DNA from: Ligula intestinalis
Taxonomy: Eukaryota > Platyhelminthes > Cestoda > Diphyllobothriidea > Diphyllobothriidae
NCBI GenBank assembly: GCA_036362985.1
Contig: JAYGXS010000003.1
Coordinates: 36,975,110-37,039,109 of the forward strand
Direction: 5' to 3'
Length of the DNA stretch: 64,000 nt
Shown: positions 46,901 to 61,900 of the stretch, piece after piece
Position numbering within the stretch: the first letter of the stretch is position 1
How the letters are laid out: every line of letters starts with the position of its first letter
Made by a program: the position numbers and the translations under genes
The notes under the pieces: model-generated
The model's database searches: none
What the model was told of the DNA's origin: nothing
Seen by the model: the letters and a program-made list of their open reading frames with translations, nothing else

Positions 46901-49900
46901 GCCTTCGGAGGCACGTAAAAATCAAAAAGAATTCTCCGAACATTTTTCCTTCCCAGTGATCCGTGACAGTTCTTAAAGTAGGCTTATTATTTTTATTGTA
47001 AATATTGCCGTCCTGATTGTTTAAGTCTAACAGTCATATTTAGCTGTCTCGTATACACAGAATTTCAATACTAATAATTGTTGCTGATTTCGTCTCAAAG
47101 CCGACCTGGATCGGGCATAAAAACTGAAGACCGTTGGAACATTTATTTCCACGGAGTGGCAACGTCCTGGTCATTAAACGTTCGTTGATTCCTCGCGGGA
47201 GGCCGATCAGCTGTTTTACGAGGTCGTTCCAGATGGCAAAAGCGACCCCGGCGTCTAGTCATTCCGCTCCTGAAGGTGTATCCGGCACCCTCTTCATTTG
47301 GTTTCTATTCGCAGAGAACTGTTTCCCTGCGAACTGCACTTTTCACTGTGTGCGGGCCACCAGAGCGGAGGTTGTTGCGTTTTTATATTTTTCGATCGCA
47401 TATTTAGCGACTACAACCAGTTTGCTGGCAACACATCTTATCAACATCGTTAGATTATATTTTCCAGTCCCGTCCCCACGAAGGGGTAGTCCGTTCCAGT
47501 CATCCCAAACGGTTGTCGAACTCAACTTGTAAGTCACAACTTTGATACAGTGTAAGGACAACGCTATTAGACTTTACCGCCTATGAAATCGCATCTTTTC
47601 CTCTGCGCAGGTCTTTTTTCTTTGGAGTAGGGTAGAAGCAGGTGGGCGTTACATTAAGGACTCTCGAGTGTCAAGGCATAAACACACTGGACACTTCCAT
47701 GCGCTTTAGCCTGCACGTTAATGACAGCCACTTGGGTGTGACCTTGCTGAAAACGGCCTTGTGGCATCGCGGACGCTAGTTGGGTGTGAAGGCGAGGTGG
47801 AGTAGAGATGCCCACCACATTCAGCAATGCCTGTCCCAGGGGCCGTAATTATATTGTTAAAAATTAGTTGCTATTATCGTGTTCGTGCACGCTGTGTTCG
47901 GTCTTAGTGGTGTCACGTTTTTTAGTGTTTCAAACGTACAGTTGCTAATAGTATATCTATGGCAGGTTATCCTAGTCCGTACAAGGTCGTGACACGACCA
48001 TCGAACTGCATGGACGAACCAAGAATGACCATACTGCTACATCGTGGGCCCTAGCCGTAGACTGCAAGTGAATACTATGCAATACTCGTCTATATATGCT
48101 TTAATGGCAGTTTGGTGTGTGCTCTCCCAGATTTGTAACCGATGACCATGGTTTCTAATTCGTTCGCGCTCACGTTGCTGGGTAGTCTAGTGGCCTTTTT
48201 GGTCGGACGGACCGGGATCGACTCCCAGGCTTTACACGAGCGACAGTTCCTTCTCCTAAAAATACCACAAAAGACACCCCCACTTTAGAATTTCTGACCT
48301 ATGTCTTAGGAGTTTTTTCACTGCTCCTTTTGCTCAGTTACACCTACTGGCTCGTGTCAATTAACATCACCACATGTGATTACATTACTTGGGACAAGTG
48401 AGTAGTCGTGCACCTTTACTTTTCCGAACTAACCGACTTTTACCTGCAATTATGTAAACGACCTCTTTTGAAATGTCCTGTACCGATGTATTTCTTCTCT
48501 ACTGTGTACCAATAGAGAGCTCAAAGGCGTTTGTCTATATTTCCTTTAATAAACCTTACCTGACTATGCTGGGAGCTGATTTAGGGTCAACCGAAGAGAA
48601 CTCCCTACCACTTGGTCGGACAATTTCAGCTTTGTAGATTTGACAGTTGTACCCAAACTTGAGCAATTTTCATTGGTTTCAGTATTCGACTGGTCAGGTC
48701 TTGCAATATGGCTTCTCTAAAACGATATTAACATCTTTTTAAAATGGAAAGAGCATATCTAGTTCGGGTATCTGGAAGTGCAATCGCATACTTCTGCATT
48801 GCATTGCTCAGCAAATGCCGTCTTTTGTGAGCATTCATTCCTCTTACCTCTCATCAGTATAGTATTGGCCTGTAACTTTCAGAACGATTTTCCTTTACTT
48901 TTCTTACGTTTGGCATGACCGTTTTGTTCAATATTTTAGTTTCTGGAAGACCTTACTGTCACCTACGATGGGACAGTGCGCGACAGCAGAGGTGACATTG
49001 TACAGTTTCGATACGGCTCCGACGGATTGGATCCCTGTGAAATGGAGTTGGAGGCCTTTCCTGCTGACCTAAAACGCGAATTAGCTAATATCAGGGTACG
49101 TTTTGGCGGTCCTCTGCAACAACTACTGACTTCGCTACAACAGGCTTGCCCTGTCCCCTTTTTGTTTCTTGTTGCATGCTTTACAATCAGGGGTTCTGTG
49201 CATATTAGCTTATTTTAACTTTACTCACGGACTGCGCGTTTCCTATTAGTGCTCCAGCACACTTCTACAAGCCTGATACCCCACACTTCAACGCACTGCG
49301 TTATGTCTTTTGGTCCCAATGTTGTCACAGTGCTTTACTTCCATTTTTCCTCCTGCCTGCTCTCGCGTATTAATTTAAAGAGTCAGCTTAATTAGCGTCA
49401 ACGGGCCTGTTTCCGCTAGTTAAGTAGTATCGTTTGCGTAGCCGATCATCAGCCGATGCTCTGTTAAGACTACCGTATTTTCCCCACCATAGGGCGCACT
49501 GTCAATGTATCAGTATCAGTTTATTGAGGGAAAAATAGGCGAATGCCTTTGAACTCCCTGTTGGTAACAAGGTGGCTAAATGCATGAATAGAAAAGAAAA
49601 ATGGAAAAAAAATTTAAATTACATGCTTGCAAACGAAGAGCGAAAATCTCGTGACGTCGACATAGTAATAGCAGGAGTAGTGTAATAAGTATGGGCAATA
49701 AGTATTTGTACTACTCTCCCTCGTGAGTCAGTTTACGCTGGTAAACAAAGTGTTTGTTGAATGTTCAGTTCGGTTTTAAATGTGTTCCCACAGGCGGAGA
49801 GGACAGCCTCTTCGGGAAGAACATTCCACGCTGTAACCAATCTGTTACTGAAAAGAAATTTACTTGCATTGATCTTTGTTTTGCGGGGACGTAGTATAAG

Positions 49901-52900
49901 AGAATAGTCGCGCAAATGAACGGTTTATTTTGTAATCTTTTTCTTATATAGAGCGCACTAGACAATGAGGCGCATTACGGCAAACAAAAGTCCGTTGAGT
50001 CAGTTCGTCAAACTTTATTGGACACATTCACAATAACTCTCAACATTGCTCAGACGCTAGTGAGCGTATTCACTATAACTCTTTAAACTGTTTAGTGGCC
50101 AGCTTTTATTCATAATCTTTTGGCAATTGCTGGGAGACGGTGGTTTATGTGCGGATGGAGAGATAACGTCTTTTAATAAAATGAAAGCACCAAAAAAACC
50201 ACCTCCAAAGTCATTAATATTCATGTCGCGTGCTAACGTAGTTGCCTTCGTTCGAATAGAGACTGTAGAGACGCTTTAGCTGCTGCTTTCTGCTCCACAA
50301 CCTACTGTTCAATGTTGTCCTCTAAATATGGTTCTCTCGCCCTTATTTGTCCCTCGAAAACTCTATTTGGTATTCTTTACTTGGCGCAAGTCATCTCACT
50401 TCCTCCACCTCCGTAACATTGATTCATTAACGTTGAATCCTGTCGCAGCCGTTGTTCTCCCATTATCTACTGCGTGGCTGTTTGGTGTCCGCGTCGTAAG
50501 CGTGTCACTAGACCGGTTCCATTTTGGTGTCTATGTAAACACTGCAATATTATGGTGAAGCAGAATATATATTAATCCGCGACGCTCTGGACTATTGATT
50601 AACGCAGCGCCGTCCACCACACCAAAGCAGAATTAATCGAAATATGAGGCGTTCCGGGTTATAAAGCACACTGTCGTTTTCGAGGAAATTGAAGGCTTTT
50701 AAGTGCTCCTTATAGTCCGGAATATACGGTAGTTAGGTAGCTTGTTTTTTTCCTCTGTAATTTCTATAATACGGTGTTCTTATGTGTTTCCTTTAACAGT
50801 AGTTTTTCTAAGTGTTCGTTTGTAAACCGTCTTTTTTCACTCTTAGGGTATCACACCGTGTTATTCGGAACCTGCTATGTCAGCGGAAGAAGTGGAGATT
50901 GCCATCGATGCCGCTCTAGAGCTTCCAGCGTTCAAAGATCTTGATGGAATACTCTCATCACACATCAAGTCAGTGGCATCTACTTTTTGAGCGTTTTCCT
51001 ATTTTTTGGTTTCCCTATGCAACCGGTTATGCATATTATATATCAGAGTAAGTAGGAATAAGTATTATATTCCAAACCCGATCTATAATATCAATCTTTT
51101 TTCTTTGATTTACCTTTTTGAAATATTGAGACCAACCCGATGGGCAGGGTACGTCGGTGTCGTGTTCTTCGTCTGTTGAAATGGTCTTTACCGTCGTAAT
51201 CGTGAACATCTATTTGAGGGCGACACAGAGGCAGATAACTATTCTGACGAAAGGATAATAGGCTGGAAGTGTGCCACCAAGTGGCCACCGCTTACAGAAC
51301 TCCAGAGAGCCTGTATGAACCGCTTCCGAAGTTTCTACAACCGCATAATTTGCAGGCTGTATTGAGAGTGTCTTCTTATTCATGGTGATGCAGGCGGCTT
51401 TGCGAAGTATCCCCGGGGGCGCAGGTTTCCCTTTTTCTCATACTAACACCAACTCTAAGCCAAGCATTCATTTTAGCCATCATCTTAAGTTTCAAGTAAG
51501 TTAAATTTCTTGGGATGCCTGCCTTCCAATTTATACCAAATAATCTTAAATCTTGCTTAACTCGAATTTTAACCCTAAACCTGATCTCCCTGGAATTTTG
51601 TGCAAGGCCCCCGAATACATACAGGAGCGGATTTCTCTTTACGTGTCTGGACTTATGTACTACAACCCGAAGACCTTGTTTTGAAGGAATATATCAGCTC
51701 TTCCTGGCACTAACGGAAAGTAATTTAAGCAGTAGAAAAGATGACTCACCTCCGTAGAATTGGAGGTCTGTGTTTCGACTGCCATCATAAGAACAAAAAA
51801 CTGCCAAAAATACCGGAAGCAGTGGCTGGCAGTATCACTCCAACAACCTGCTTTTGTTGAGTGTCGCCGCTCCCATTAGCTCTTGAAAACCAGGACTCTG
51901 AACCTTTTAATGGGCGAACGTGGACGCGCCCTTTCCGGGCATATTCTGCTGTTAAAGAAGCGGACCTGAATACATTATGGATAATTGTATTTTTATGGGC
52001 CTTTGAATGGGGCATCAGCCAGACCGTCTGACGAATTTGAATAGATATCATTTACTAAACTTTATGGGCAGTCACTCATAAACCTGATCGCACGTATGAA
52101 AGTGGGTGTACTCCGCTCACGGCCACTTGCAGGCATACCTCACACGGTCTGTCATTTGGCCCTTATCAATGGTGCTGTTTCATTGCTTGCGAGCTGAGCC
52201 AAGTGGATTGAACCTTCTCAATGTTGGTTGGGGACTTATATCCAGACGTTTGCGAGGGCGGATGCTTTCTATGTCAAAAGGCGCTGTAGGCTGCCTTTTA
52301 AGCTGGTCCTCGCGTATGTACTATTTTACGCCCATCCCTCCCTCTCTCACACACACCAGATCCTTCTTTGCCACCAACGTCCTGCCGCGTATGCGTGCTT
52401 TTCCCTGGCGGTCGGCGCCTGTAGCTGAACAGGACGCCACTGATCAAGTGGAACGCCTCACGCGCACCCAACTCCGCCTCTTCCTGATGCGCGTGAAGAA
52501 GAAGTACGAGCGTGCCCTGATGGAGCCAGGCACCGCGGTTGGCGCTCTCTGTGGTCAATCGATTGGCGAACCGGCCACACAGATGACTCTGAAAACCTTT
52601 CACTTCGCTGGTGTCGCCAGCATGAATATTACGCAGGTAAGAGTGTCGGGCTATTTTTTTAATTTTGAAAACTCCATGCCTTCCTATTCTTCTTACAGAC
52701 TGGTGCGTTGTGTTTCGAAATGTCCGCTAAAAGTCTGGAATGGGCCACTTTCTTGCCCAATTTTTTAACTCGATAAAGGACAAGGCGTTTGTGTGCTTCC
52801 TTAATTGAACTCATGATGGAGAAACTTTCCATTTTCGACAAAAACGCTCTTTTCTGCGACCTTAACACCCCCTCTCCCCAGCGGTCTGACAAACTGGTCG

Positions 52901-55900
52901 TTTCTTTGCGTTACCCCACGAATTTCACAGCGCACATTTCACTGTTATCTCGTGTCAGACCATGCTTGTTGCCAGTGGTATCGAAGGCATGCCACGAAAC
53001 GTAACACAGCTAGTTGGACGGACTAAGTGCAAAACGACACTAGCGATAAGTGAGGTCCAATAGGCATACGCTAATCGTGCTTGCCTTTGGGGTCACCCAA
53101 ACTAGCCCATAACAATTACTACTACTACTACTACTACTACTACTGCTACTACTACTACTACCACGAATATTAGTTCAACTCTCGCGAATGGCAATGTCCA
53201 TCGCGTATCCCGCGGAGTAGTTTGTGTAAGACAGCAACTTGCGCGTGAATATGTTTACGGTGACAACAGGTTTGTGTAGTATCTGCCACTGTCTTCCCTT
53301 CCTCGCCTATCTGGGCCTGCTGGAAAAAACAGTCGGAACGACTAGGGATTGGCTTGGACGCAGTAGCTAACAAAGTCAAACAGCCCGCCACAGCACGTCG
53401 CACACGGCCTGCTCTACATGCAGTGTACCAGGTCTGCAAGAATCAGAGGGACGGCTCAGTTCGCATTTGAGTGGGAGTGCCACAGAGCACACATTCAGAA
53501 GAAGTCATTGCAGTCTGATCCTCCGTCCAGAGACAGCCAAGTTGTCCTGTTAATTGGCCGCTTCAGAGCCGCGACTTTTGGCGCATCGTGATTGGTTCAA
53601 AGTGCGTCAGATGTTCAATGTGTACTGAGGCGTCGTGGGAATGGATGCCGCAATTTCGACCTCACTCTGTTCTTAGTCCCGCGCATCAGTCCGCTGTCGA
53701 AATCGATCAGCCGTCTGATGTTGAGCTTTGGAGCAAGGGTCTAGCGTGGCGTGAAACCTGCGCCTAAGTTGTCCACAGAATGCGGGGGTTCTTTGCAGCC
53801 CAATTAACAGGTGCCGAGCCCTAATCTGACCTTCCTTTTCGTTCACCGCTTCTGCAGCACGAACCGTTGCTGTGACACATCATTATCATCAATCGAAGAA
53901 AAAAATCCATAGGTCAACAGAAAAGGCCTATATATATTTTGCATTTATTATCGTCAGTTATGCGCCTGAGTCTCAACTTAATGTCCGTTTCTGGTCTTAT
54001 TGGTGCCATCAGCCACCCACGCCTTCACCCCAGTTTGGAAGACCTGATAGTTGAATCTATTTACGGAACTAAATGCTGCCTCTCAACTAGTGGCAGTTAG
54101 AAGGTCAGTGTACGACCTTAGGTCGTAGTAACTGAGTTGACGCGCAATAAATAGATACTGTGTTTAAACGGATGAACAATAAACTGCCTTCTCAACCGCG
54201 GGTGCAGTCTCTTCATTTATTTACTGCTGACCGAATCGAGATGTGTCATTGATGAATCCACACTGCCCACAAACTATTACAGTCAACAGTAAACTGTGCT
54301 TCCTTCTGTATCATCCCGGCAATTACAAGGGAATATTCTCAGAGGTCTGGTGAAATAACGAAAATTCATTTTTTTAATAGACTTACTTGGACTAATCATT
54401 CCGAGTGAGATTTCATATGTTCAGTCCGAAAGTTTTTACGCATATTCAATCGAAATCCATCAGGTTCGACATAAGAACGCTTGATAGGTCACTTTTGAAT
54501 ATCGTTAGTCCACATACGGCTATTCGCGTATAAATTTAGCCAAGAAGCTCACAATCATCCTGTTATTCTGATTTCACCAACCTAACAGGAGGCGACGTTG
54601 TAGGTCCACCTTTACTCCCCGAAAATGCAAGAGTTCTGTTATGTTCATAGCACTGTAGGGTTTTGGTTCTGTTTGCTTACATTTATTTCTGCTTACCTGG
54701 TCCTGTTTGTTGGTTCCTGTCTTCCTCGTAGATTCTTTTGCGCCTATCTGTGATTAGTCGTCCTCCGTAATTTGGGAAACTTTGTTTACCTTACTTGACA
54801 CAATTCAATAGTGGGTGCGCCCCCCCGCCCACTCGCTTGTTACAGCCGATTTTAGCAAGTACAGTAGTCGTCGGTTTTTAAGCCCACCTCGGGCCTAGAC
54901 CAAATTGGGCTTAATAAGCGGCGGGTGCACTAACCGGAGAGTCCTAGTTCTTGATTAGCAAACGCAGGATAGGCACTTTACATTACATACGTACTGTATT
55001 ATGTGTAGAGCTTGGTTATGTACACGAAAAGAATGCTGTTTGTCTGTATTTTACGTACTAACAAAAAAATGATATGCGACACGTCTAGAAAAAGCGGTCT
55101 AGTGTCAGTTGTTTTTGAGGAAACTTCACCCGCAAGTGGTCTTTAATGTCCTTCTCCAGGCACCAGAAATCGCAGAGAGATGAGAATCTCACTCTATCCT
55201 GTTGGCAAACTGGGCTTTGTAGCCGGCGACTAGGCTTATAAGCCGCCGGATTTTGCAATGTATAATTCCGTCCCAAGCTGATTCGGGCTTAATACGCGGC
55301 TGGGCTTAATAATCGGCGACTACTGTATCCGCTTTGGCGATCGGGTTGTAAACCAGTTCCGGTAGTGTGGTTGCTGTCGGCTTCCGAGCAGGGAGGGCGG
55401 ACAGACGGGCTGTTTACCGCTCGTGTGGAGTCAGGCTGACCTTCAGTGCGATTAAGTCTGCTCGTAAAGTGCATTTATTTCGACGCGTATAGGGCTGTTC
55501 TGCGCGATGGACAAACTTAACAGTCCTTTCCTCTTAGTCTTGTTGATTGATGTTGAGCTGTTTTTGTCCATTCGAAACTGGCCGTCTGTCCCGTGGCCTT
55601 CATAAAGGTGCGCTGAACCAAAACGAGAGTCAAAGAGGCAAGGAGGTTCCTCAACATATTCCTATCCCAAACTCATTTTACGTGCCTGAATCTTTCCCCA
55701 GGCGTTATTACTAAAGGTGGTGATTCATAAATAACCCCGTATGGAAAAAAATATGCTATCTCGTGTAGTGTTCACCGAAATTCCGAAACGATTTTTTCTA
55801 AAGCGGGTTTGTAATATCAATGATCATGTAGCAGAATCCAAAGAAATTTCCATCACCTCAAGAGTGCAGTTTTCGAACAAGCTTCTTCCCGCCCACCTGC

Positions 55901-58900
55901 AAAAAAGACACTGAAAAAATGACAACTTCAGTAATTTGTATTTTATCGCCTATTCTCCATACCTTAATAAATTCGGGCATATTTTGTAGAAAAAAATATA
56001 CCCGAACATATTCTTTCTTTTATTCGTTTGACAAAAGGGTAGCTTTCGGTGTTGAAAAGTTTTTACTTGCAAAATAATCTTTATATGCAAATAAACAGTT
56101 TCTGAAGTACATGCTTTAAGGAAAATCGCACATTTACCTACACTGTTGGGAAAGAGATCACATGGTTCTCATAACATGAATGTGGAGCAGGTTATATATT
56201 TTATAGGCAACACTAGCAAATCGACGGGTACGATGTCTTATAAATCGATATTTCATGGTTTCTAATCTCCTACTGAGAAACTTAAAAATCCGCAAAAAGC
56301 CATGACTTATCATATTTGAAGAGAAGGTACTATCCTACCAAATGAGTACAAGAGGGAATATTAGTATGCACGATTTCTATAAAATATATTTGACGCTATA
56401 TGGGCATCTAAAATAAGTGACAAAAATCATGCTACTCAGGCAGTCTTTTGTTACAGTGTCGTTTTTTTCAAACGGTTGGAGCGGAGCTCACTCACAAACC
56501 GCCATCCAGGCTTTACTGAAATATCCTGAGCTTAGGCTGCACCATAATTAACATTAGGCCGCTATTTTAGTTTTTTTCAGAATTTTTATTGACATTTCAT
56601 GAGATAGAAAAACTACTGTGTGTATCTCAAAATCCGAAACAATTTGCGCCTTATCTCGTTCAAGAAGTCAAGATAGGCGAACGAACGTTTTCGATTAATC
56701 ATCTTGTTCAGTTTAAACCTTTCTAGCAAATTTTTATGCGCCTTTCATGCATCAAAGTCTCCTTTGTGTGTGACGATAATTTTTGCTGAATGTTGTGTAG
56801 TTTTGTAAGCGCTACTGAGTGAAAGCGTACCCGTCATTTCCGTTGACTTCTTTTCCTGCTTTAAAGAAAGGTAATCCAAGTGACATTTCCTTGCAGGGTG
56901 TGCCCCGAATGCGAGAGATTGTGAATGCAGTGGCCAACATCAAGACGCCCCTCATTACTGTCACGCTTGCGGATCCCTTTTCTGGCTGGCTGGCACGCCG
57001 CGTCAAACTCTCCATTGAGGTGACGCGATTGGCTGATATTGCCTTGCGACTGCGTCAGTGCCTCACCCCGGACGATGTTTACGTGGCAGTCGAGTTGGAC
57101 CTCAAGCGCATGATGCGGCGCGAAATCACCCCGGCCCAGACCGCAGCCGCCATCCGTGCGGCCAAACTGAAGAACCTCAAGCTCTCGGTGAGTGTTTGCC
57201 ACGCATGCTTTCCAGTCGGAAGAAAGAGCTTCCGGTTGCCAGCTACCCAGCTCGGCCGCAGCTTAGCCAGTGCTGGAGCATCCGTAGCTATATAACCTAA
57301 TTAGCAGATGCTTCTGTTCCTGCGAATTCAGCCCCATCCGACTTAACCAGTTCTGAGGACAAACTCGTAAAAGTCCAAGGCATCGGAACTCGCCACTTAA
57401 ATCACACAACAGGCGCCTATGCTGCAGCGAACGTGATCGCACTTTGACGCCAAGCCCTCTTAACTCATACTTTCTAGTATGCAGTGTGCCAGAGTAAAAA
57501 CTGGTGGTGGTAGCAGGAAATAGTAGGAAGGGACTTCAAGCACGCTACGCTCCGTAGGGCGTCGGGAGGTAAACAATGAAATAATCCACTCACTCTTTAG
57601 GCGCCGTGTTCGCCAAGCCGATTCGCCATATTGGCAGAAACAGGTCAATACACAAAGATGAGTCTTTCTGACGGCTGCTTGTCACATGGAGTAAAAAATG
57701 TACACCGCCGATGGGGTTCTCCTTTATACACCTCTCTTCACAGGGGACAGTAATGACCCTAGTCCGTTAACTACCAGCCCCCCCCCCCCCCCCCGCCGAA
57801 TGTTGTCATGACGACTGTCCATAGTCAGCCCAGAAGGCTAGAACGTTGGCGTCAGCCTAAGTGTTGACTGCCCGGCGCGTTAATATATAGCAGGTAGTGG
57901 AGTTACCTTCAACGAAGACTGGCTGTGAATTAAATAGACCCTTATTTTTGACGCCTACGCGGTAACCGACCGTGCAGCGGTGATGCGCGCCGATTTGACG
58001 GGCCACGGAACTGGTAGATTAGTCTCGAATAGAAAAGCCACAATCTCAAGTTATATGAGGGTGTGGTGAATGCTGCCGACCGTCGTTTTAGTTCTTTACC
58101 AACAGTCTGGTAGGATGGCATCTATGTCACGCGGCCATGGAGATGAGAACTGCTAGTTGAGTCTAAACACTGGGGCTTTCGTTTATTGTGTCTGTATTCT
58201 GAATTCCCTCCCTTGCACCACGTCCAGTTATTTCCCAAGTAAAGCCGGTGGGATTTGGGGTTAGGCCGACTAATTTCGCTGTGCTGAGAGATCTGTTTAC
58301 TTTATCGTGATGGGAAGTCATGCTGTGGAGTGCGATGCTAGCCGTCTCTCTACTTGACGATTTCACAAGTAGATTTCATCCAGATGTGTTGATCATGTTA
58401 CCCTTTTTGCGGGGTGTCGTGACTTTTTCCTTCACCGTTCAACTAATTTGCAATTAGACGAGTCAAATTTGCAATCAGTGTTCATAATTCAACTGTCTTG
58501 TTCTGTGACCCTAGCCTTCCGTCAGTTCTCACTATCTGCCGGTTTGTTTTCGGTTTTATCTGACCAGAAAGTGCCGACGTTGCACCCTTTTATGTTGTTC
58601 CAGGCGTTTTTTTCTGACATATGTTTGATTGTGCGACCCACGCAGTCTAGATTATTTGGCCTTAAGACCTCAGACAACCCCGTTCGCATTTTGTAACCGC
58701 GTGACTCTTCCAGGTTTGTGCTAGCCCTCCCATCTTTTGCGTCCTGGTGAACTGAGGCTGAAGCTGATTCAAGTCTCTCAAACCCTCTTTCTATGATATT
58801 GGGAGCGTTTCGCAATAACAATAACAGCAACGATGACGAACGCCTGTGGCGAAAATGAAGTGAGTGTCTGAGTTATCATTATCGAAAGCTTCCTTCTTTC

Positions 58901-61900
58901 AGTTCTGCAGGTTGTAATCCTCACCGGAGGACATTTAAGATGCCATCTGGGACCAAGTTATTTTACACACATACACGCGTAAACAAATAGTAACTTGTAA
59001 CCAAGCCTCCTTCATTGCGATTTACTGCGCACATATTGCCAACTTTCTGCTGTTTAGAATGCTCTAGTCACGAAGTTTTCTATTTACCATTTTGTCTTCA
59101 GCGAGTTACCTATTCAGAAACTTATGTCAACGTGTACCCCGTGGACCTTAACAAGTTGGAAAGCCTTGCTGTTCTCCTTGAAACGGTGGTTGTGAAGGGC
59201 ATCCCGGACGTTGCACGCGTCGTCGTTCAGGAAGGTCAGGATGGCCAACACCGAGTCTTTGTGGAGGGCCCTAAACTGCAAGAGGTAACATAGCTCGTCG
59301 TCCCCGCCTCCCCCTTTTTTGCTTTTTTGGTTCATTTTACTTGCGAGTTGTTATAAGGCTTACTTCATATGCTATTCCTCGAGCTCGTCTTGCGTCGAGG
59401 TCCTGTCACTCGCATTGTTGCCCCGGTATCTGAGCCTACTGCTAAAGAAGACGATCCCGCAGATTTCAGAAAGGCGTTTGACCAAGATGTTTGCGTCAGG
59501 ACTGAATACCTTCTCGCCGACAACAAATGGGAGTGGAAAAAGAAGGATAACCTTGTTCCCGATGGTTTTAAAATTATTATATATATATATATATATATAT
59601 ATATTGGCAAAAAAGCATTGCCAACGGAGGCAAGGGAAGATAGAATAGCCCCAGGTTTCGCAGCGCTTGAGGTTAGAACCCACGTTCTGTTAATGAAAAG
59701 TTCACCGTTATAACCACTGAGCTATGGGCTCGTTCTTTTATTTGCAGCAATCGGGTATATTTACCATGAAAGAAGGCATTAACCTATCACATTGCGGGAC
59801 CTTTTTGCCCCCCTTTGCTTTGAAGTTCGATATAGAGCTTGATCATACGATCGATTCGAGTAGTTAATATATATACGAAACCAATTCTTTAATATTTATC
59901 TGGATTTCTTACACTAGAAACCGCTCACGGAAGAATCAACTTCCTCGTATTTTCATCATCTGTGAGCAAAACACACGTCTGGGCTTTTGGCTGATATCTC
60001 TATTAGGAGTACGGGATAAAAATCTGATGTATGTGTATATTTCTAGTCACTATGTGACCACCTAAGGGGCTCAAGGTTAAGTTTCAACGGACAATAAAAC
60101 CAGCGGATCCCGTGACCCAACCGTGTTCACTATCTCCAGAAGAAGGTGAGGCAAATCCGTAAACCGAATTGTATTAGTATGGAAATTTCAGAAATTTCCC
60201 CGTTTCCATTATCAGAGCGATGGGTTTGCTATTATCGGTAAATAAGAATTCTAATTCCCGGGTTTATTTGGGGGGAAGGTGATAGGAGTTAACCAATAAT
60301 TAGCTTTGTGGAACCACCGAGCATGAGTTATGTGGACTTCGTTAACTATAGAGAACCTGAAACCTACTGGTAAGATATTCTAACAACATTTACCTCCGGA
60401 TATTTATGTCTATGGTAAAATATTTTACGGGAGTTGTCGGGAGACGGGGTCCGCTCTACCACCAACTATTGCAAGAAAGATTTTCTCGTCTTCTGTCTTC
60501 TAGAGTAAACGAGGACAAAACACTAGGCGTCTTCTTTTTAATCTTGTCCTTTGTTTCGGGAACTGCTTTCTAGTCAACCTATCCTCATTTAGTTTATTTA
60601 TTCTCTTGATTGCCGCTCTTCTACCACAAATATCGGTTTGCAGCTATATTGGCATTGAAAATGCCGATGTAGAGCGTGTGTTTGCCTAGTATCTTTAATA
60701 TATCAGCTCCTGCAAATAATTCCGAATTGTCAAGTGCTGCCTCCTCCCGTGGTTGATTGGAAACCTAGCTGCCACTTTTTTTCCGAAACTACAGGTTTTA
60801 TTACTATAGCAACTGTGTGCCCAGTGGTCAGACTGCACACGCCAACAAAATCATATCTTTGAACTGATTTTGGCCTGCCGTCTGGTCTCCCTTTCGTGAA
60901 CTATTGACCTGTCGTTTTATTTCCGTGTTTCCAAATCTGGCTGCTTGTATTACCATCTACTTCTTCCTTGGTCCTCGTCATGAGCCTTTTAACTAAGACG
61001 GCACATTTTGCGATGGTTTTAGGACCGATATGGCAAGACTGTTTCGTGCTGCTTTGCGTTTTCTCCTGACAGCTGAACTGCGACCGAAAACAACACACAC
61101 ACAAGTGCGCTACTAATTTAATCAATGGATCACCAGCGTTATCTGATCAAAGTTCTGGCAGTCAGTCCTTGCTGTAGTAGATAAGGAACCTAATCAAACA
61201 CTATCTCGACTTCTCTGTTGGTGGGAATCACAGAGTGAACTACAACCAACAGCTATACAACATCAGAGATCATTATTCAGTCTACCAGATGTGAAAGTTT
61301 ATGTGTGTTTGAAAGGCCGTTAGGAATATATTACTGGGTTCGCTGTGTCTCCTAAATGGGCGGCGTGGCGGATGCGCTGGACCAACACGGGGGCCAGCTC
61401 GGGGTACGGCAGGCGTTATTCGGGTTGTGCACCGATAACAGATGGCGAACAGGGTGGACTTGGTGGCCTGCATAGGTGTGGCTTAGGCCGCGCCAGCCAC
61501 CTGCACCCGATCCCACCTCCGGTCTTCTTGACTGTGTATGGACACCGGGCTCAGGTGGTTGAGGTAAAAGAGAGCGTGCGGTAGATGCTGTGCAAGTCCC
61601 CTATCGCTTAAAACTAATTTACACGCAAGTCACCGTCCTGGCACTACCCTGTTGTGGAGCATACGGTGAACATAGTCGAAATCGACGGTCGATTGTATAG
61701 TTTACAGTTATGGTGCATTTCTGTTGTTTTACTATTAGCTAAGTTACCCTGTCTGATTCGCTGATTCATTGAGGTAGATTCTGTCGACTGACAGCAACAT
61801 ATATATTTCTTGGGAACATTCCTCTGGCAGTTTTAAAATGCTACCCGCCTCCCCCCCCCCCCTTAGGCAAACTAGATGGTTCCCAAAACAGCTAACACGG

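Noticed and set aside
53117..53162. Trinucleotide run as a CRISPR-like or coding repeat
   Set aside because: Simple ACT microsatellite without spacers; explained as an element tail.
59655..59737. Functional tRNA gene
   Set aside because: A- and B-box-like elements exist, but acceptor arms do not pair and a body plus (AT)n tail follow; called a SINE.
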